In this document: positions 47,353-59,239 of the stretch, piece by piece
Position numbering within the stretch: the first letter of the stretch is position 1
Layout of the letters: each line of letters opens with the position of its first letter
NCBI RefSeq assembly: GCF_905475395.1
Contig: NC_058339.1
Coordinates: 10,052,001-10,116,000 of the forward strand
Direction: 5' to 3'
DNA: 64,000 nucleotides
Origin: Chrysoperla carnea
Lineage: Eukaryota > Arthropoda > Insecta > Neuroptera > Chrysopidae
Translations under genes and position numbers: made by a program
Notes under the pieces: generated by a model
The model's input: the letters and a program-made list of their open reading frames with translations, nothing else
Database searches by the model: none
Told to the model about the DNA's origin: nothing

Positions 47353-47912
47353 ATTATACCATGTATATATGAAATATACATAGTATATTAAGTTTAGTCC
47401 CAAGTTTGTAACGCTTAAAAATAATGATGCTAGGAAAAAAATTTTGTCATAAGTGTTCATAAAATCACCTAATTAGTCCATTTCTGGTTGTCCGTCCGTC
47501 CGTCCGTCTGTGGACACTATAACTCAAAAACGAAAAAAGATATCGAGCTGAAATTTTTACAGCGTACTCAGGACGTAAAAAGTGAGGTCAAGTTCGTAAA
47601 TGAGCATCATAGGTCAATTGGGTCTTGGGTCCGTAGGACCCATCTTGTAAACCGTTAGAGATAGAACAAAAGTTTAAATGTAAAAAATGTTCCTTATCAA
47701 TAATTAAACAACTTTTGTTTGAAACATTTTTTCGAAAACATCACTGTTTACCCGTGAGGGCGCCAATTAGGCGGAAGTTTTATAATATGTACTATACTTG
47801 ATTTTCAGTTATGTATGTGTCACTAATTGTATGTGTAATGTGATAAAGAAATCAACACTGAATATGCATGGTATTTCAACAGTCGATTCAGTCAATTGTT
47901 TGTTTTCACTTG
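47353..47912 (+). repeat. Rep-1 copy, full length
   Basis: Complete from TTATACCATGTATATATGAA to ACAGTCGATTCAGTCAATTG and TTTTCACTTGT, with a TTGTCCGTCCGTCCGTCTGTG run. Very close to the 38.4 and 25.4 kb copies, so these three are probably the youngest. Confidence 0.85.
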
Positions 47913-48089
47913 TTTTTCCATTAAAATTGATCGTTGATCAACGAACCCAAAACTTTATTGATGTTTTATTAAATTTTCATACTCTGCTTGTGCTCATTTG
48001 AACCGTTGAAATATCTATTTTCTAAATGGTCTGTCTATGTGTATGGTTTTATTTTTCATTAAACCGCTTAAAATCCAGCAAAACCGAAA

Positions 48090-48295
48090 AAAAAAAGATT
48101 TTTCGTCTGTAAACACAATAATTTAAGAGCGATAAGAGATATCCATTCGTACATAAGCAACATAGGTCAATTGGCTCTTGGATTCGTAGGACCCACCGTT
48201 AGAGATAGCACAAAAGTTTAAAAAAAAATGTCTCCTATAAAAAAATAAGCATTTTTTTCGTAAACATCACTGTTCACCTGTGTTTTTTAGCTTCT
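48090..48295 (+). repeat. Rep-1 fragment
   Basis: Right-middle part only: ATTCGTACATAAGCAACATA, GGTCAATTGGCTCTTGGATT, CGTAGGACCCACCGTTAGAG, and TTTTTCGTAAACATCACTGT followed by TCACC. It then gives way to Rep-3. Confidence 0.6.
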
Positions 48296-48349
48296 AGAAA
48301 TTACTTTCTTTTTTTTAGTACAGCTATTTACAACGGCGTGTTAATTTCC

Positions 48350-48570
48350 TATACTATGATTTATTAATATTATGGGATGTTATCTGCGCTTCCACCATTA
48401 ACGATTCTTTTGTTAATCGTTTATCCCAAATATTCTGATAAACGGGCAAACTTATTAAATTATTGTATTGTCATCACTCCTTCATATGGTGTACGAAGTT
48501 TCAATTCAATCTGACGTTTTAAAGTGGTTGAAAATCCCGTTGAAAGGTTTCGTTACATAGATACATACAC
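48350..48570 (+). repeat. Interspersed repeat Rep-3, copy 2
   Basis: Same blocks and order as 5940-6145 (TTTATTAATATTATGGGATG, TGCGCTTCCACCATTAACG, ATTGTATTGTCATCACTCC, CTGACGTTTTAAAGTGG, TTTCGTTACATAGATACATA). Also placed just after a Rep-1 piece. Confidence 0.55.
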
Positions 48571-49967
48571 AGCCAAGAAACAAGGTAAGTATTATGTTCT
48601 GAATTTTTATTGAGATATTTTGCGCATAGCCTTGTTTCAAAAATTTTTTTGAATAATATATTTTTTTAAATAATCAAAAATGGTATATTACGTTTTTGTC
48701 CCTTGAAACTGAATTTATGTAGCTTACATGATTATACTTCCGGGCGGATTTTTTAATTAAGGGTAACGACCTATATATTTTTCATTATATCCTTTAACAA
48801 TATTTTAATTCAACACGTTTTGTATGTTCAACACTTTTTGAAGCCCTTCATATACCCACCAAATGAAGTTTATTCATTTTTATTTGTTGCTTCACTTCCT
48901 TCTATGAATTTGAACCTTCTACTGTGTGTATCAGTGTGTTCTATCTACTTAAAATATAATTTAAATTTAGTAAAATTTTCTTGTTTGTCTTGAAAGTCTT
49001 TTTTTTTTTAAAGCTTGTAACGAACTTAAATTAAGTGTTTTAATCGCTGCAACACCAAAACCTATTGATTTTTCCAGAATTATTTTTTCACTATCGTGTT
49101 AAAACAATTTATTATTTATGAACGCTGAAAGGGCTGAAAACTTCAGATCCCAACCAATTCCTTAATAGTCGACAAACGCAACCCATCCAACTCGTAATTA
49201 CAACATTGCTCTGGGTCTATGAAATTTTTGTTCTATTTTCGACATATTTAAGAATGGTAAATGAACAATTTAGACAAAATTAAAGATTTTTCCATATTAT
49301 AATTCTTTTTTTTTTGCACATTTTCTAAAAGAATTTTTATCGTAAACTCGTCTCAATACTTATTCGATTCCAATAAAAGTTAGTGTTTTCCTTTTTTTTT
49401 AAAACTTTTATCGGTATTTTTTACTTTTTAGTTCATATTTGTAGAGGTTCATATCCGTTTTACTATAAGTCTTCATGTAACCACAACCTGTAGATCACTT
49501 TATACCCGTTAAGGTAAGTTTGGAAATATATTTTTTAATAAATATCAAATATTTAAGCGGATTATAGACTGGACAATATTATGTGTATAAAATCAATCTC
49601 ATTTCATTCTTCAGTACCAGTTTCTATTAAAATTCTTTTATGGAAACTATTTTGTTAGCGTTGATCTCACGTGTTGAAATAAAATAATCTATTTTAAAGT
49701 GAAATTAATATTTTTCATTCATGTAATTTCCACACCATTACCCCCAGCAGATAAATATATACTTATAAAGATAATTGATTTGTCTTTACTGAAACACAGA
49801 ATATCTATGCATATAAAATATTGTACACATATTTATAAATTTAGGTAACTAAATCCCTAAGAAATGCACCTCACATTACCAATAACAACAGATGATAGAC
49901 AGACTGTAATAATGTGATATTGGATGCATATAATGAAGTAAGCCTGCATATATACCCTCCATAATTT
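48571..49967. other. AT-rich non-coding
   Basis: Nothing recognised. Confidence 0.3.
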
Positions 49968-50534
49968 TTGTATACCCTATATATACGAAATATATATCAT
50001 GCTATACTAATTTTAGTCCCAAGTTTGTAATACTTTTGGTGTTTGATGTAAGTGTTAAATAAAATCACCTAATTAGTCCATTTCCGGTTGTCTGTCTGTC
50101 CGTCTGACATCAAGTTGGAATTTTCACAACATGCTCAGAACGTAAAAATTGAGGTCGAGTTCGTAACTGAACAACATAGGTCAATTTGGTCTTGGGTTCG
50201 TAGGATCTATCATGTAAACCGTTAGAGATAGAACAAAAGTTTAAATATGAGAAATGTTCCTTATAAAAAAATAAACAACTTTTATTTGAAATATTTTTCC
50301 GAAAACATCACTGTTAACCCGTAAGGACCCAAATTAGGTTCGAACATTGTATTGTGTGTATTATATGGAAATATCAAACATGTGTGCGTGACATGTATGA
50401 ATGTGTGGCTTTATAAGAGTGGCTGTCTCTCTTCACTTACATGACGTGAAAAAACAAACGATTCCGATTAGAACAAAACTGTCTATACATGGTATTTCAC
50501 CAATTAACTCAGTCAATTGTTTGTTTTCATTTGT
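49968..50534 (+). repeat. Rep-1 copy, near full length
   Basis: From GTATACCCTATATATACGAA to ACCAATTAACTCAGTCAATTG and TTTTCATTTGT. The GTCTGTCTGTCCGTCTG run is short, and the CGATAACTCAAAAACG segment is deleted. Confidence 0.75.
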
Positions 50535-52544
50535 TTTTAATGTTTTATATTTTTTTATTTGGTATATATTACACGCACATGTTATATATTTAGCTTGCGT
50601 ACGGTACGGTTACACGTATGAACCAAACATCATACTTCATACATCATACATGAAGCAGGGTGAAAGTAAAAGTGAACTTGAATAATTTCAGCTTTAAATA
50701 GACACACACACACACACGTTTGCATTGCTCTTTAAATGAATGCAAGTTCAAATAAGGTATTCAAATGAATATAATGAATGAATGAATCATGTTCAGTTAT
50801 AAATTGCCTCAAGTATTTTAGACGTAACGAGTAACGAGTAACCGAGTATACCGATAAATTTATTGTTCAAATTTTATGTATGCAAGCTTCATAAAGGTGT
50901 TTCTCACTGTTTAATTTCAAAATAAAAACACGTATTTATTGAGTGACTTGTATTAAAATCGAAAAATGACCAAAAGCTCCTAATTTGAAAGTATCAACCC
51001 CCTCGATTTTTATGAAACCGTACGCTGTTTGTATGAGGGTATCGAAAAAGTTTGGTCAAAAAGTGAGTCTTAAAATTTACGGGCATGACCACACACAAAA
51101 ATCTTTATCATATTTTGAACTATTGTTAGCATTATTACTTTTTGTTTTTGTTTACTTTTAATCATGTATACGATATTTATTTACATCATGGTCTCTCGAT
51201 TATAATTGATTTTTAATATGATACATACAGCGTAAACTTACTATTGACAAATATCTTGTCTAGTAATTTTAATTAAAAGAGAATTGGAAAAATACACTCG
51301 AACCAGTACTTCTTGGATTCATGTCAAGCGTCGTACCAATTAGGCTATTCGAGTTTTAGACAGAGAGTGCAATTTTTTCAATTCATTGAATTTTTATTTT
51401 TACTTTGTTTATCCACTTATTTATTATTATTAATTTTTGTTTTTATTTCATGGTATCTTGCATTCTTAGCATTATTTATCCTTTGATATTTTTTTCTAAA
51501 CCTCACCGTTTCCAAAATACCTTATTTACGAATATGGGGTCAAAGTATTGCATTTACGCTTGTATTTCAAATTCAGTTATGTATGTAAAAGAGAAGTTAT
51601 AATCAATTCGTATATTTTATTAACACTTTTATTTATTACAAAACGCATGCATGCATATAATTAATATGCTACATTAAAAATTAAATGCATCTCCTCTATT
51701 GTATAACACACAAACAAAACTAGTCAAGCATGATACGTGCCAGTAGTAGGTTTCGTAGTAAATATATACTGTGAAATTTTAAGTATAATACAGTTTTTGA
51801 TACTATTAGTATATTATTGTTAGTAATGAAAAGGTCTATTCAACTCCTTTAGGATGTTGTCTCGCAAGAAGCATAGCGCCACAAAATTCTAAATTTTTTT
51901 AATATTTATAAAGTATATTGTAATAAAACTTTGGGATTAATTTAATTTAAAAACTTGACATAAATTTAATTAAATTTCGTGTAAGTAACAAGGAGAACAC
52001 AGGAGAGGTTGTGTTTTTGACAAGTTTTTAATTCTAGCAAAAAAACTTCTTAGATAACCACATGTGTATGTAGAACACGACTGTGGTGTCACACACACTA
52101 TTTCATTGCCCTTATTTGGGGGAAAACATTTATGAGGTACACACTTCGTGACCATGGGATATGGGTTCGAAGTGACCGACCACACACCAACCCTCAACAT
52201 TTTCGAGAAAAAATATTGTCATTTTGAAATTTCTTATAACTAGAGAACGGATAAAGATACAGGTTCGAGGCTAGAAAAACGTATTTTAGAATTATCTTCA
52301 ATACTTCCAGTTAATGTTATCAGTAAAAATCAATATTTTTCGAGAATAAAACCCAAAAACTGCCTTTTTCCAAAACTTTTCAAAAACCCCGTCAAAAAAG
52401 GTTTCGGGGCAAATTTTTATGAAAGTTTTTTAGATTTTTGTTTTTTTTTCAAGATTTTTAACTCATTCCCCATGAAGTGTGTACCTCAAAAAAGATTTTT
52501 TCCAAAGAGGGTGGCTGAAGTACGCACATAATTGATATTCCCAT
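50535..52544. other. AT-rich non-coding
   Basis: No gene is supported. GAGGTACACACTTCGTGACC (about 52134) and its rough reverse complement GAAGTGTGTACCTC (about 52476) are about 340 bp apart and may be ends of a degraded inverted-repeat element. Confidence 0.35.
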
Positions 52545-52907
52545 ACAATACAAACTATATAATGTTCGAACCAAATTTGCCCCCTCACGGGTAAATAGTA
52601 GATCTTATATGTCTAACGGTTTACAAAATGGGTTCTTTACGATGCGTCGAAAACCCAAGATCTATGTTGCTCATTTACGAACTCAACCTCACATTTTACG
52701 TAATGAGCACGCTATAAAAATTTCAGCTTGACATCTCTTTTTGTTTTTGACGAACAGTCGGACAGACAACCGGAAATGGACTATTTAGATGATTTTTTTA
52801 ACACCAATACCAAAATTTTGTTGGTAGTCTCAATATTTTTAAACGTTTCAAACTTGGGACTAAACTTAGTATACCTTGATGTATTTGATACCTTCATGGT
52901 ATAAAAA
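52545..52907 (-). repeat. Rep-1 copy, partial
   Basis: Reverse copy: TTTGCCCCCTCACGGGTAAA, TCTAACGGTTTACAAAATGG, TTGCTCATTTACGAACTC, a CGGACAGACAACCGGAAATGG block, AAACGTTTCAAACTTGGG and AGTATACCTTGATGTATTTG, ending at ATGGTATAAAAACG. The right-end palindrome is missing. Confidence 0.7.
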
Positions 52908-53264
52908 CGGTTCTTGATTAACAACTACAGAATCATAAAATAAACTGCATGCGTGGTATTGTTATTAGATTTTATACGCGTGCACACGTGTGTACATTAC
53001 ATATACCATACCATGTATTTGCACCATGTATGTATGGTAGAGGTAGTAGTAAGTCTATGTATTGTAGTATATCTCATATATGTGAATGTTCTGCAACACT
53101 AACTTGATCTAAACTAACTCCAGCTGTTTGTTCTTGTTAGATCCCAGGTGCGTCAATTTGGCACGAGACCCTAATAATGAATGACTGACGACTGTTTATA
53201 TACAATACAGGGAGTTTTTTAAATAATCAAAACTAAATTACTACTAATTGTGTTGGTTTGTAAC

Positions 53265-54022
53265 CATGCTTCTTAAACTATGGGTCGCGACCCCATTTGG
53301 GGTCGCGTAGCAAAATTCTGGGGTCGCGAGAGGTAAGAACACAATTTAACAGAAAATGTTTTTTAACTTGTAAAATTATTGTTATAAAGATAAAATAACA
53401 ATTATCGTAGATAAATATATCATAAAATCTTCTAGTTCGGGAAGATTGTTTGTACCTGCATTTCTATTAAGAGTATTATAATAACTCGAATAACATTTAC
53501 TATGAATTATGAAATGTTATTGGAATTAATAAAAAATATAAATTTATTTTTGTCAATCTCTAAAAGCCGAAATAATCCCGAGAAATAATTATCAACAAAA
53601 TTTCTAGGTATTAATGCTGAAGAAACAGCTTTAACACATATTAAATTCCAATATCGTTCAGCGATAAAAAATGTTGAAGAGGTTTTACGTCCAGCAGTTT
53701 CAAACATTCCACCAAGATTTGATTTGTTATGCAATAAAAAACAGGCACATCCATCTCATTAAATTTTTAACTTACACTTTTATTTTTGAAGCTATAATAA
53801 ATACAATTTTATAATTTTTTGTGCAATTTTTAATTTTAGATTTTTGTATGTTTCAAAACGAATTCTAAACTTATATATTTTCATAGGTATATGTATATTG
53901 TTACCTAATAAATAAATCATCAAAAAATATTAATTTATTTTATTTTTTATATTTGTATGGGGTCGTCAAGAAACTCGCAATCATAAATGGGGTCGTGAAT
54001 TACAAAAGTTTAAGAAGCCCTG
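53265..54022 (+). mobile_element. hAT-type DNA transposon remnant
   Basis: The ends are CATGCTTCTTAAAC and GTTTAAGAAGCCCTG, an inverted pair of about 14 bp typical of one hAT group. GGGTCGCGACCCC-type sequence sits just inside the left end, and GGGGTCGTCAAG / ATGGGGTCGTGAATTAC inside the right end. The 8 bp on either side do not match, so no target duplication survives. Only the last part of a transposase remains inside. Confidence 0.75.
53625..53762 (+). pseudogene. C-terminus of hAT (ZBED5/SCAND3-like) transposase
   Basis: The plus-strand frame ending at TAA 53760-53762 reads Q-Y-R-S-A-I-K-N-V-E-E-V-L-R-P-A-V-S-N-I-P-P-R-F, then D-L-L-C-N-K-K-Q-A-H-P-S-H. This is the C-terminal tail of hAT transposases of the group related to vertebrate ZBED5. 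The dimerisation region and catalytic residues upstream are gone. The longer minus-strand frame at 53507-53734 is a shadow. Confidence 0.75.
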
Positions 54023-56342
54023 ATCTAGAACGGTTACGTAGAGAAAATTTGGTACGCTTATTTTTTTTTTCAAAATTTCAAGTGGAATGACCACTTGAAA
54101 ATTTTCTTACTTTCACAAAATTTTATGCTTAACAGGAGAGTAAATAATTTTTTTTTTTAAATCTAAAAAAATAAAGCAAAAAATCACTTTTATTAACAGC
54201 TGTGAGTGTTTTTCACACCAATTCAGTAAAGTCGATAAAAAAGAATCGCAATTCGAATGGGTTTGTTATACTTCGAGTGTCTTCGAACATAGGTTTCAAT
54301 GACAGATGACAGATAAATAAAACGTGATGACTAATTAATGTAAAAATATATCTTTTAAGTGACATTTTCTATCACGAACATTTCACAAGTAAAGAAATTT
54401 AATATGCTACTCTTTCATATGAATTAATGTATTATCACACGTATCCTATGTAGCCCAAAAACATATTGAAAACAAGGCATGAAAATTTCATCTTGGCGCT
54501 TACGAAAAAGCGTGAGATTTTATTTCATCACAAGAGCAATGGTTGTGGTACGAAAGGCGAACAGTCTGAAGGGTTAGTAATCGGAAAATATACCAAGTAT
54601 TGCAATATCATATACATTAGGGGATATTTTTGGAAGCCATGGAAAACAGGTAAGTCTATGATTCGTAATTTTACCGTCAGATCTAAGGGAAGTTGACGCT
54701 ATTGATATAATTTTAATGGGCATAGCTGAATGTATAATCCATCTACTTTTAACGTAACTGAAACTTCTTCTTTTCAAAATTTTCTGGTGAGCTATCGACT
54801 GTGGTCTATGGGCTTACTCCAGTATTAACATTATACTTGTTAGATTCATTTTTAACGAACTCCCTGTACAGTATATATATATAGGTGTACCAACTATTTT
54901 CCGTATTATATTGTAACCTAACTATAACAACATAGCAGACGCCATGTGTGCATACTATAATACATTTTGTAATATATATAAACCGTCACCACTTAATTAT
55001 TAATTTATTATAAAATATTTATGGTAACAATGTGTATATTTATTTATATTGTAATAAAATTTGGGTGATTTTTTTGTTGTTTTTAATTTTATTTTATTTT
55101 TTCTATATTTGATTTTTTATGATTTTTCAACTCCCGCAACATATTTTTTTTCTAAATAGTCCCTTAACAATGAATCATGATACCTGTAAGGTTCGGAATT
55201 TTCAGTGTAGTAGCTTGGCATCTCTTGCCGAAAAATTTTTTTTATTTGAGAGCACACAAATTAGTTTGTGTTGGTACTGTAAATTAAATTTAAATTTAGC
55301 GCCCCTAGCATTTGCTCTATCAATTATTTCAAACTTCACTTCAATTCATATACGTCAAATATGTATCTAAATCTAAGCATGTAAGTAAATTGTTACCTGT
55401 ATAAGAATATTAGTAAGATTTGTTAAATAAATACTTATAACCTCGGAAGTATTTCCAACCTCGAAGAGTGGTATGATAGTACCAGGTACCATTTCACTAA
55501 TAATTATAGTATTTTTTAGTTGTTCCCTAACTCGAAAGTTAAAAGTAAACATATTTTTGAAGACTAAAAATCAAGACTGTTTCTACAAGTATGTATAAGA
55601 TGGGAATACGAACGACAAAATACTGTTACTTTTCTTTTATAACAAGTGATTTTTGGATAGAATCCCCAAATTTGATCTACAAGCTCTTCTTGCGTTCGTG
55701 ATTATTTGTATTACGTATGTGCTGTTGTGTATGTGCTTAATGAGCTTTTATTGAAAGTTGTGTATGTGCTGATTCAGCTTTAAACAATATTTTAAATTTA
55801 GAACTTAAGTGCACCGTTCACACAAAAAATAAGCCAGCTCGTGTTCTTAACCTGTTAAAAATTGTTTTATAGCCATATTTATTGTAATTTTTTAGGCTCT
55901 AGTATTTCGAGCAACAAATGTCAAATTTATTAAAATCGAAGTTCGATTCTTCCAAATGTGTTACATATTTTCCTTTTCATTTCGTTGAACACTCAAGGTA
56001 AGATAATAAATATAACGGTGTTTGATTTTTACCTACTACATAATTACCTACATGTCTATAAAGGTATTAGTTTATAATACATACGGATATTGTGGTTTTA
56101 TATTTTTTTTGTTTTTTTGAATCAGGATGTAGATGTTATATAACCAAAACGGATAAAAAAACACTGTTTTTTTGTAAGCCATACGATTTTTTTTTTGTAT
56201 TATTAAAATTACTTCCGTTAAAATAATTAACAAATTTTTGTTTTAGTTTATTTTAAACATAATCAAGTCATAACCAACCACTATTGGTTGTATGAACTAA
56301 ATCGATCTCCCATTGTACTCTAACATACAAATAATATTCGAC
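54023..56342. other. AT-rich non-coding
   Basis: No gene is supported. A plus frame at 54466-54696 overlaps a minus frame and contains CAG|GTAAGT at 54647, but it has no known domain or acceptor partner. Confidence 0.3.
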
Positions 56343-56367
56343 ATATATATATATATATATATATATA
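56343..56367 (+). repeat. (AT)12 microsatellite
   Basis: Twelve AT units, uninterrupted. Confidence 0.9.
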
Positions 56368-58222
56368 GTAGAAAATAATTTATTTAGGTTAATAGTAAAG
56401 TTTCATTATGTGAAAAAAAAATTATATATATTTAAATTAAAAGTATGACCCCATATATAATGCCTTTGAAAACTGAAATCTTTATTAAAAATAATTTCCT
56501 TTTAATGTTAATTAACATTTTAAAGCGCTTTAAATCATCAATTATCGAAAATATTTTACAAGTTATAGGGTAAGATCTTTGTCAAGTTGTGTTTACATTG
56601 TAAGTAGTTCTATACCAGTAGTCCAGTCAAAAATTATTGGCTTATTACTCAAAAAGTGTCTTTTACTGGAAAAAACTAAAACGGTTTCTACGTTCCTATG
56701 CTTCACCCATTTGTTAAAAATTTTTGATTGCATTTATCTTATGTTTGGTGTCGTAAATTGTCTTGAAACTTTGGTGTCAACTCAAAAGCGTCATAAATAT
56801 TAGGCTATCAAACTGTCTACATGAAAAGACGCTTCAAAACGGACATTATGGTTTAAATGTTTTCTACCCCAGGACTAAGAAAATAAATGTAAACTTTCAC
56901 ATTATATCAGTTTGAGCCGCTGTTTACGAATCCGATTACATGGAATTTAGGGCGCCTTCCGAAATCGTGTTATGTTTTATAAACACTAAGTTTGTCATTT
57001 TTATTAAAAAAAATGAAATTGATGACCAAAAATGGTATGATTTTCGGAATACGTGACAGAATCCGTTTATTTGACATCAGATTCGACATCAGCGACCAAA
57101 AACCTCTCCTAGATAAAATCATGGACGATAAATATTTAGTTTTCCGTTCTGGTGCCAAAAAGTGGAATTTCGGGCCAAGAATAGCACGATTTTTGGCACG
57201 TTACAGAATTCGTGTAATCGGATTGTTTTTAGAGACCAAATATACCTACTGGATGACAATTTTAAGCCAAAATAAAAATTTCAAACAAATTTGGCCCATA
57301 TATGCCCCCGGCCGAGACCCTGTGCCAAGACCCTAACCCCAATTGTCCACGTTAGACACTTTTTCCCGGCTTATTAATTGGTCTATCTGAAAAGTTTATT
57401 AAATTTGTACTACCAATACTTATTTTACTGATTTAAAAATTTAATTTATAGCATTTATGGCGTTTTGAAGTTAGATGAACCTTACACTTACTTCCAGTAC
57501 CTTATTTTAGGGTGCTTAAAATCTAATAAACCAGACAATAAATTGACCTATTTATTTATGAATTAAAAGTCATTTAATACTATCTGTTCCAGTTTTAAAG
57601 ATATTAAAATTGTTGAATTTTAAATAACAATACATATAGGTAAAGAATAGAATGAAATAATAAATAATAAATGGAATATCTATAGAATATCTAAGCAACA
57701 ATTGACATGTAAAAATAATAAATATATATATGTAGTGATAGTTTAATACAGAACAAGTATCTTTTACTTGTACTACCATGACAAGAAACAAGACCATGGG
57801 AAAAAGAAAAGAATCATGGTCGTAATAGCAAAGTAAGTGTTATAAGTTACGTAGACTACACTACGTACGTATATCTATCTATTGTGTAACGTAAAACAAC
57901 TTGTAGTCTTTTGAAAAAGACGTGGTGATTTCTACCAACAAGTATAATATAATATCGCATACATAAAATTGTTGCATATGGAATTGAATTGTAAAATGTT
58001 GTGTATACCTTCTACAACCTAAATACACTAGGATACTATACAATAATACTACTTCCACAATCCACATATATGTTGATGGTGCTTTTACACTCTTCTTCTG
58101 ATGGTATATGCCACGTGGGTATCGTGCATAGTGCCTGCCCTCTTCTTGTTACAATCGATGGGATATATAATATTAAATATTTGCGCACGCAACACAAATC
58201 CCCACTATTATTATAAGGGTAG
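56368..58222. other. Upstream flank of gene B, non-coding
   Basis: At 57035-57330 two diverged direct segments (CAGAATCCGTTTATTTG and CAGAATTCGTGTAATCGG, with GACCAAA following) create open frames on both strands. They look like a repeat rather than a gene. The rest has nothing recognised. Confidence 0.35.
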
Positions 58223-58325
58223 TATAAAAGCAAGATATTTTGAGGGTTGATTTGTAAAAGCCGCTCTGAAGGGTTGCAGACCACTTTAGTTTAGTTCTGT
58301 TTCTCATCTGTGGGGTACTTTCAGT
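58223..58325 (+). promoter_or_regulatory. Candidate core promoter elements upstream of gene B
   Basis: TATAAAAG at 58223-58230, and an arthropod-type initiator TCAGT at 58321-58325 within TACTTTCAGTGTC. They are too far apart to work as one promoter, so at most one is real. Position 0.7-0.8 kb before the start codon fits a long 5' UTR. Weak evidence. Confidence 0.2.
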
Positions 58326-58841
58326 GTCTCTATCTTTCTTATACTAATCTATTTATTACATTCTCTATCCTTTTTATATAATAAATATATTTATAATAAT
58401 ATTTAATTAAAATTTAAATAAGTTTAAAACGCGATTAGTTTTTAAAAAAAGTATAAGAAAAAAATTATTTGAAAACTAAAAAAAAAATAAATTGGTTGGT
58501 TATCTCGAAATAAATAAGTGCTGAAAATTTAAAGTGTTAAAATTTCTTTATCAAGTGATTAAACAGTAATTTTTATTTTTAAATGGAACAAACTTTGATG
58601 CGACTTACTGAAAACAAAACGAAAAAAAATGTTAAGTTTAATGTGAAAAATTAAGTAAATAAACTTTCTTCATGTATGTGTAACATTTTAAGTTAAAAAT
58701 TAAGTCGCATTAATTTTTGACAATAACCCAAAAAACCTAAACAATGACTAAAAAATCACAAATATTTGGGAGTTAATTTATATTAATTCCCATAAATAAA
58801 TAAATAATAAAAACAACAACCAAAATAAATTCAACAAGCAC
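58326..58841. other. AT-rich, probable 5' UTR of gene B
   Basis: No coding signal; contains A-rich runs. Confidence 0.3.
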
Positions 58842-58973
58842 ATGATTTTCCGGATGACGAAACGGAAAACCATATTTTCCGATACGCAACAGATTTGTTC
58901 GTCATCGCGGAAACTATTGAAACCGACCTTAAGCCGTATAAAGCGTCGTAGAAGGAGACGAAGTCGAATTTGA
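58842..58973 (+). other. Upstream open reading frame, 43 codons, Arg-rich end
   Basis: ATG at 58842 to TGA at 58971-58973, ending 31 nt before the SNAG start codon of gene B. The peptide ends S-R-I-K-R-R-R-R-R-R-S-R-I. Base composition in 58840-59000 is clearly less AT-rich than around it, fitting a transcribed and perhaps conserved leader. It is in a different frame from the SNAG ORF. If translated it could reduce initiation at the main start. A role is inferred only from position. Confidence 0.35.
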
Positions 58974-59004
58974 TATTTGATATTAATAATTGACATCGAC
59001 GAAC

Positions 59005-59239
59005 ATGCCACGGTGTCTTATGGCAAAAAAATGGAAAGCATATCCATGGCCAGATCGTGCCGAGGATCCTACTATCGATGATGACGATGAGGAAATTGAT
59101 GTTGTGGGTGATTCTCCAGCATTAGAGAAAAATACATCATCATGTTGGGGTCCATCCAGTCCGACGGCTGGAGCTACGGCTCCAAGTCCACCACCTCATT
59201 CGCCTGAAGCAAGTCGCGGCACAACAATACTTTATAACG
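59005..59239 (+). CDS. First coding exon of a SNAG-domain zinc-finger repressor (Scratch-like), gene B
   Basis: The exon encodes 78 residues plus one base. It begins MPRCLMAKKWKAYPWPDR, a SNAG repression motif with a basic and aromatic extension. I recall this as typical of insect Scratch-family proteins, but cannot confirm it. The start at 59005 is the first ATG in this frame. An acidic run (DDDDEEIDVV) is at residues 25-34, followed by a Ser/Pro/Thr-rich stretch (SPTAGATAPSPPPHSPEAS). The exon ends CTTTATAACG|GTAAGT, phase 1, as in gene A. The zinc fingers are not seen before 64000, so intron 1 is longer than 4.7 kb. The product should be a nuclear DNA-binding repressor. Family confidence is high; which paralogue is uncertain. 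Confidence 0.8.

Noticed and set aside
54466..54696. 76-codon frame ending at CAG|GTAAGT
   Set aside because: One good donor is not enough. There is an overlapping antisense frame and no recognisable acceptor or domain.
56970..57336. Overlapping sense (114 codons) and antisense frames
   Set aside because: Internal direct segments and the sense/antisense overlap fit a repeat. No known domain was recognised.
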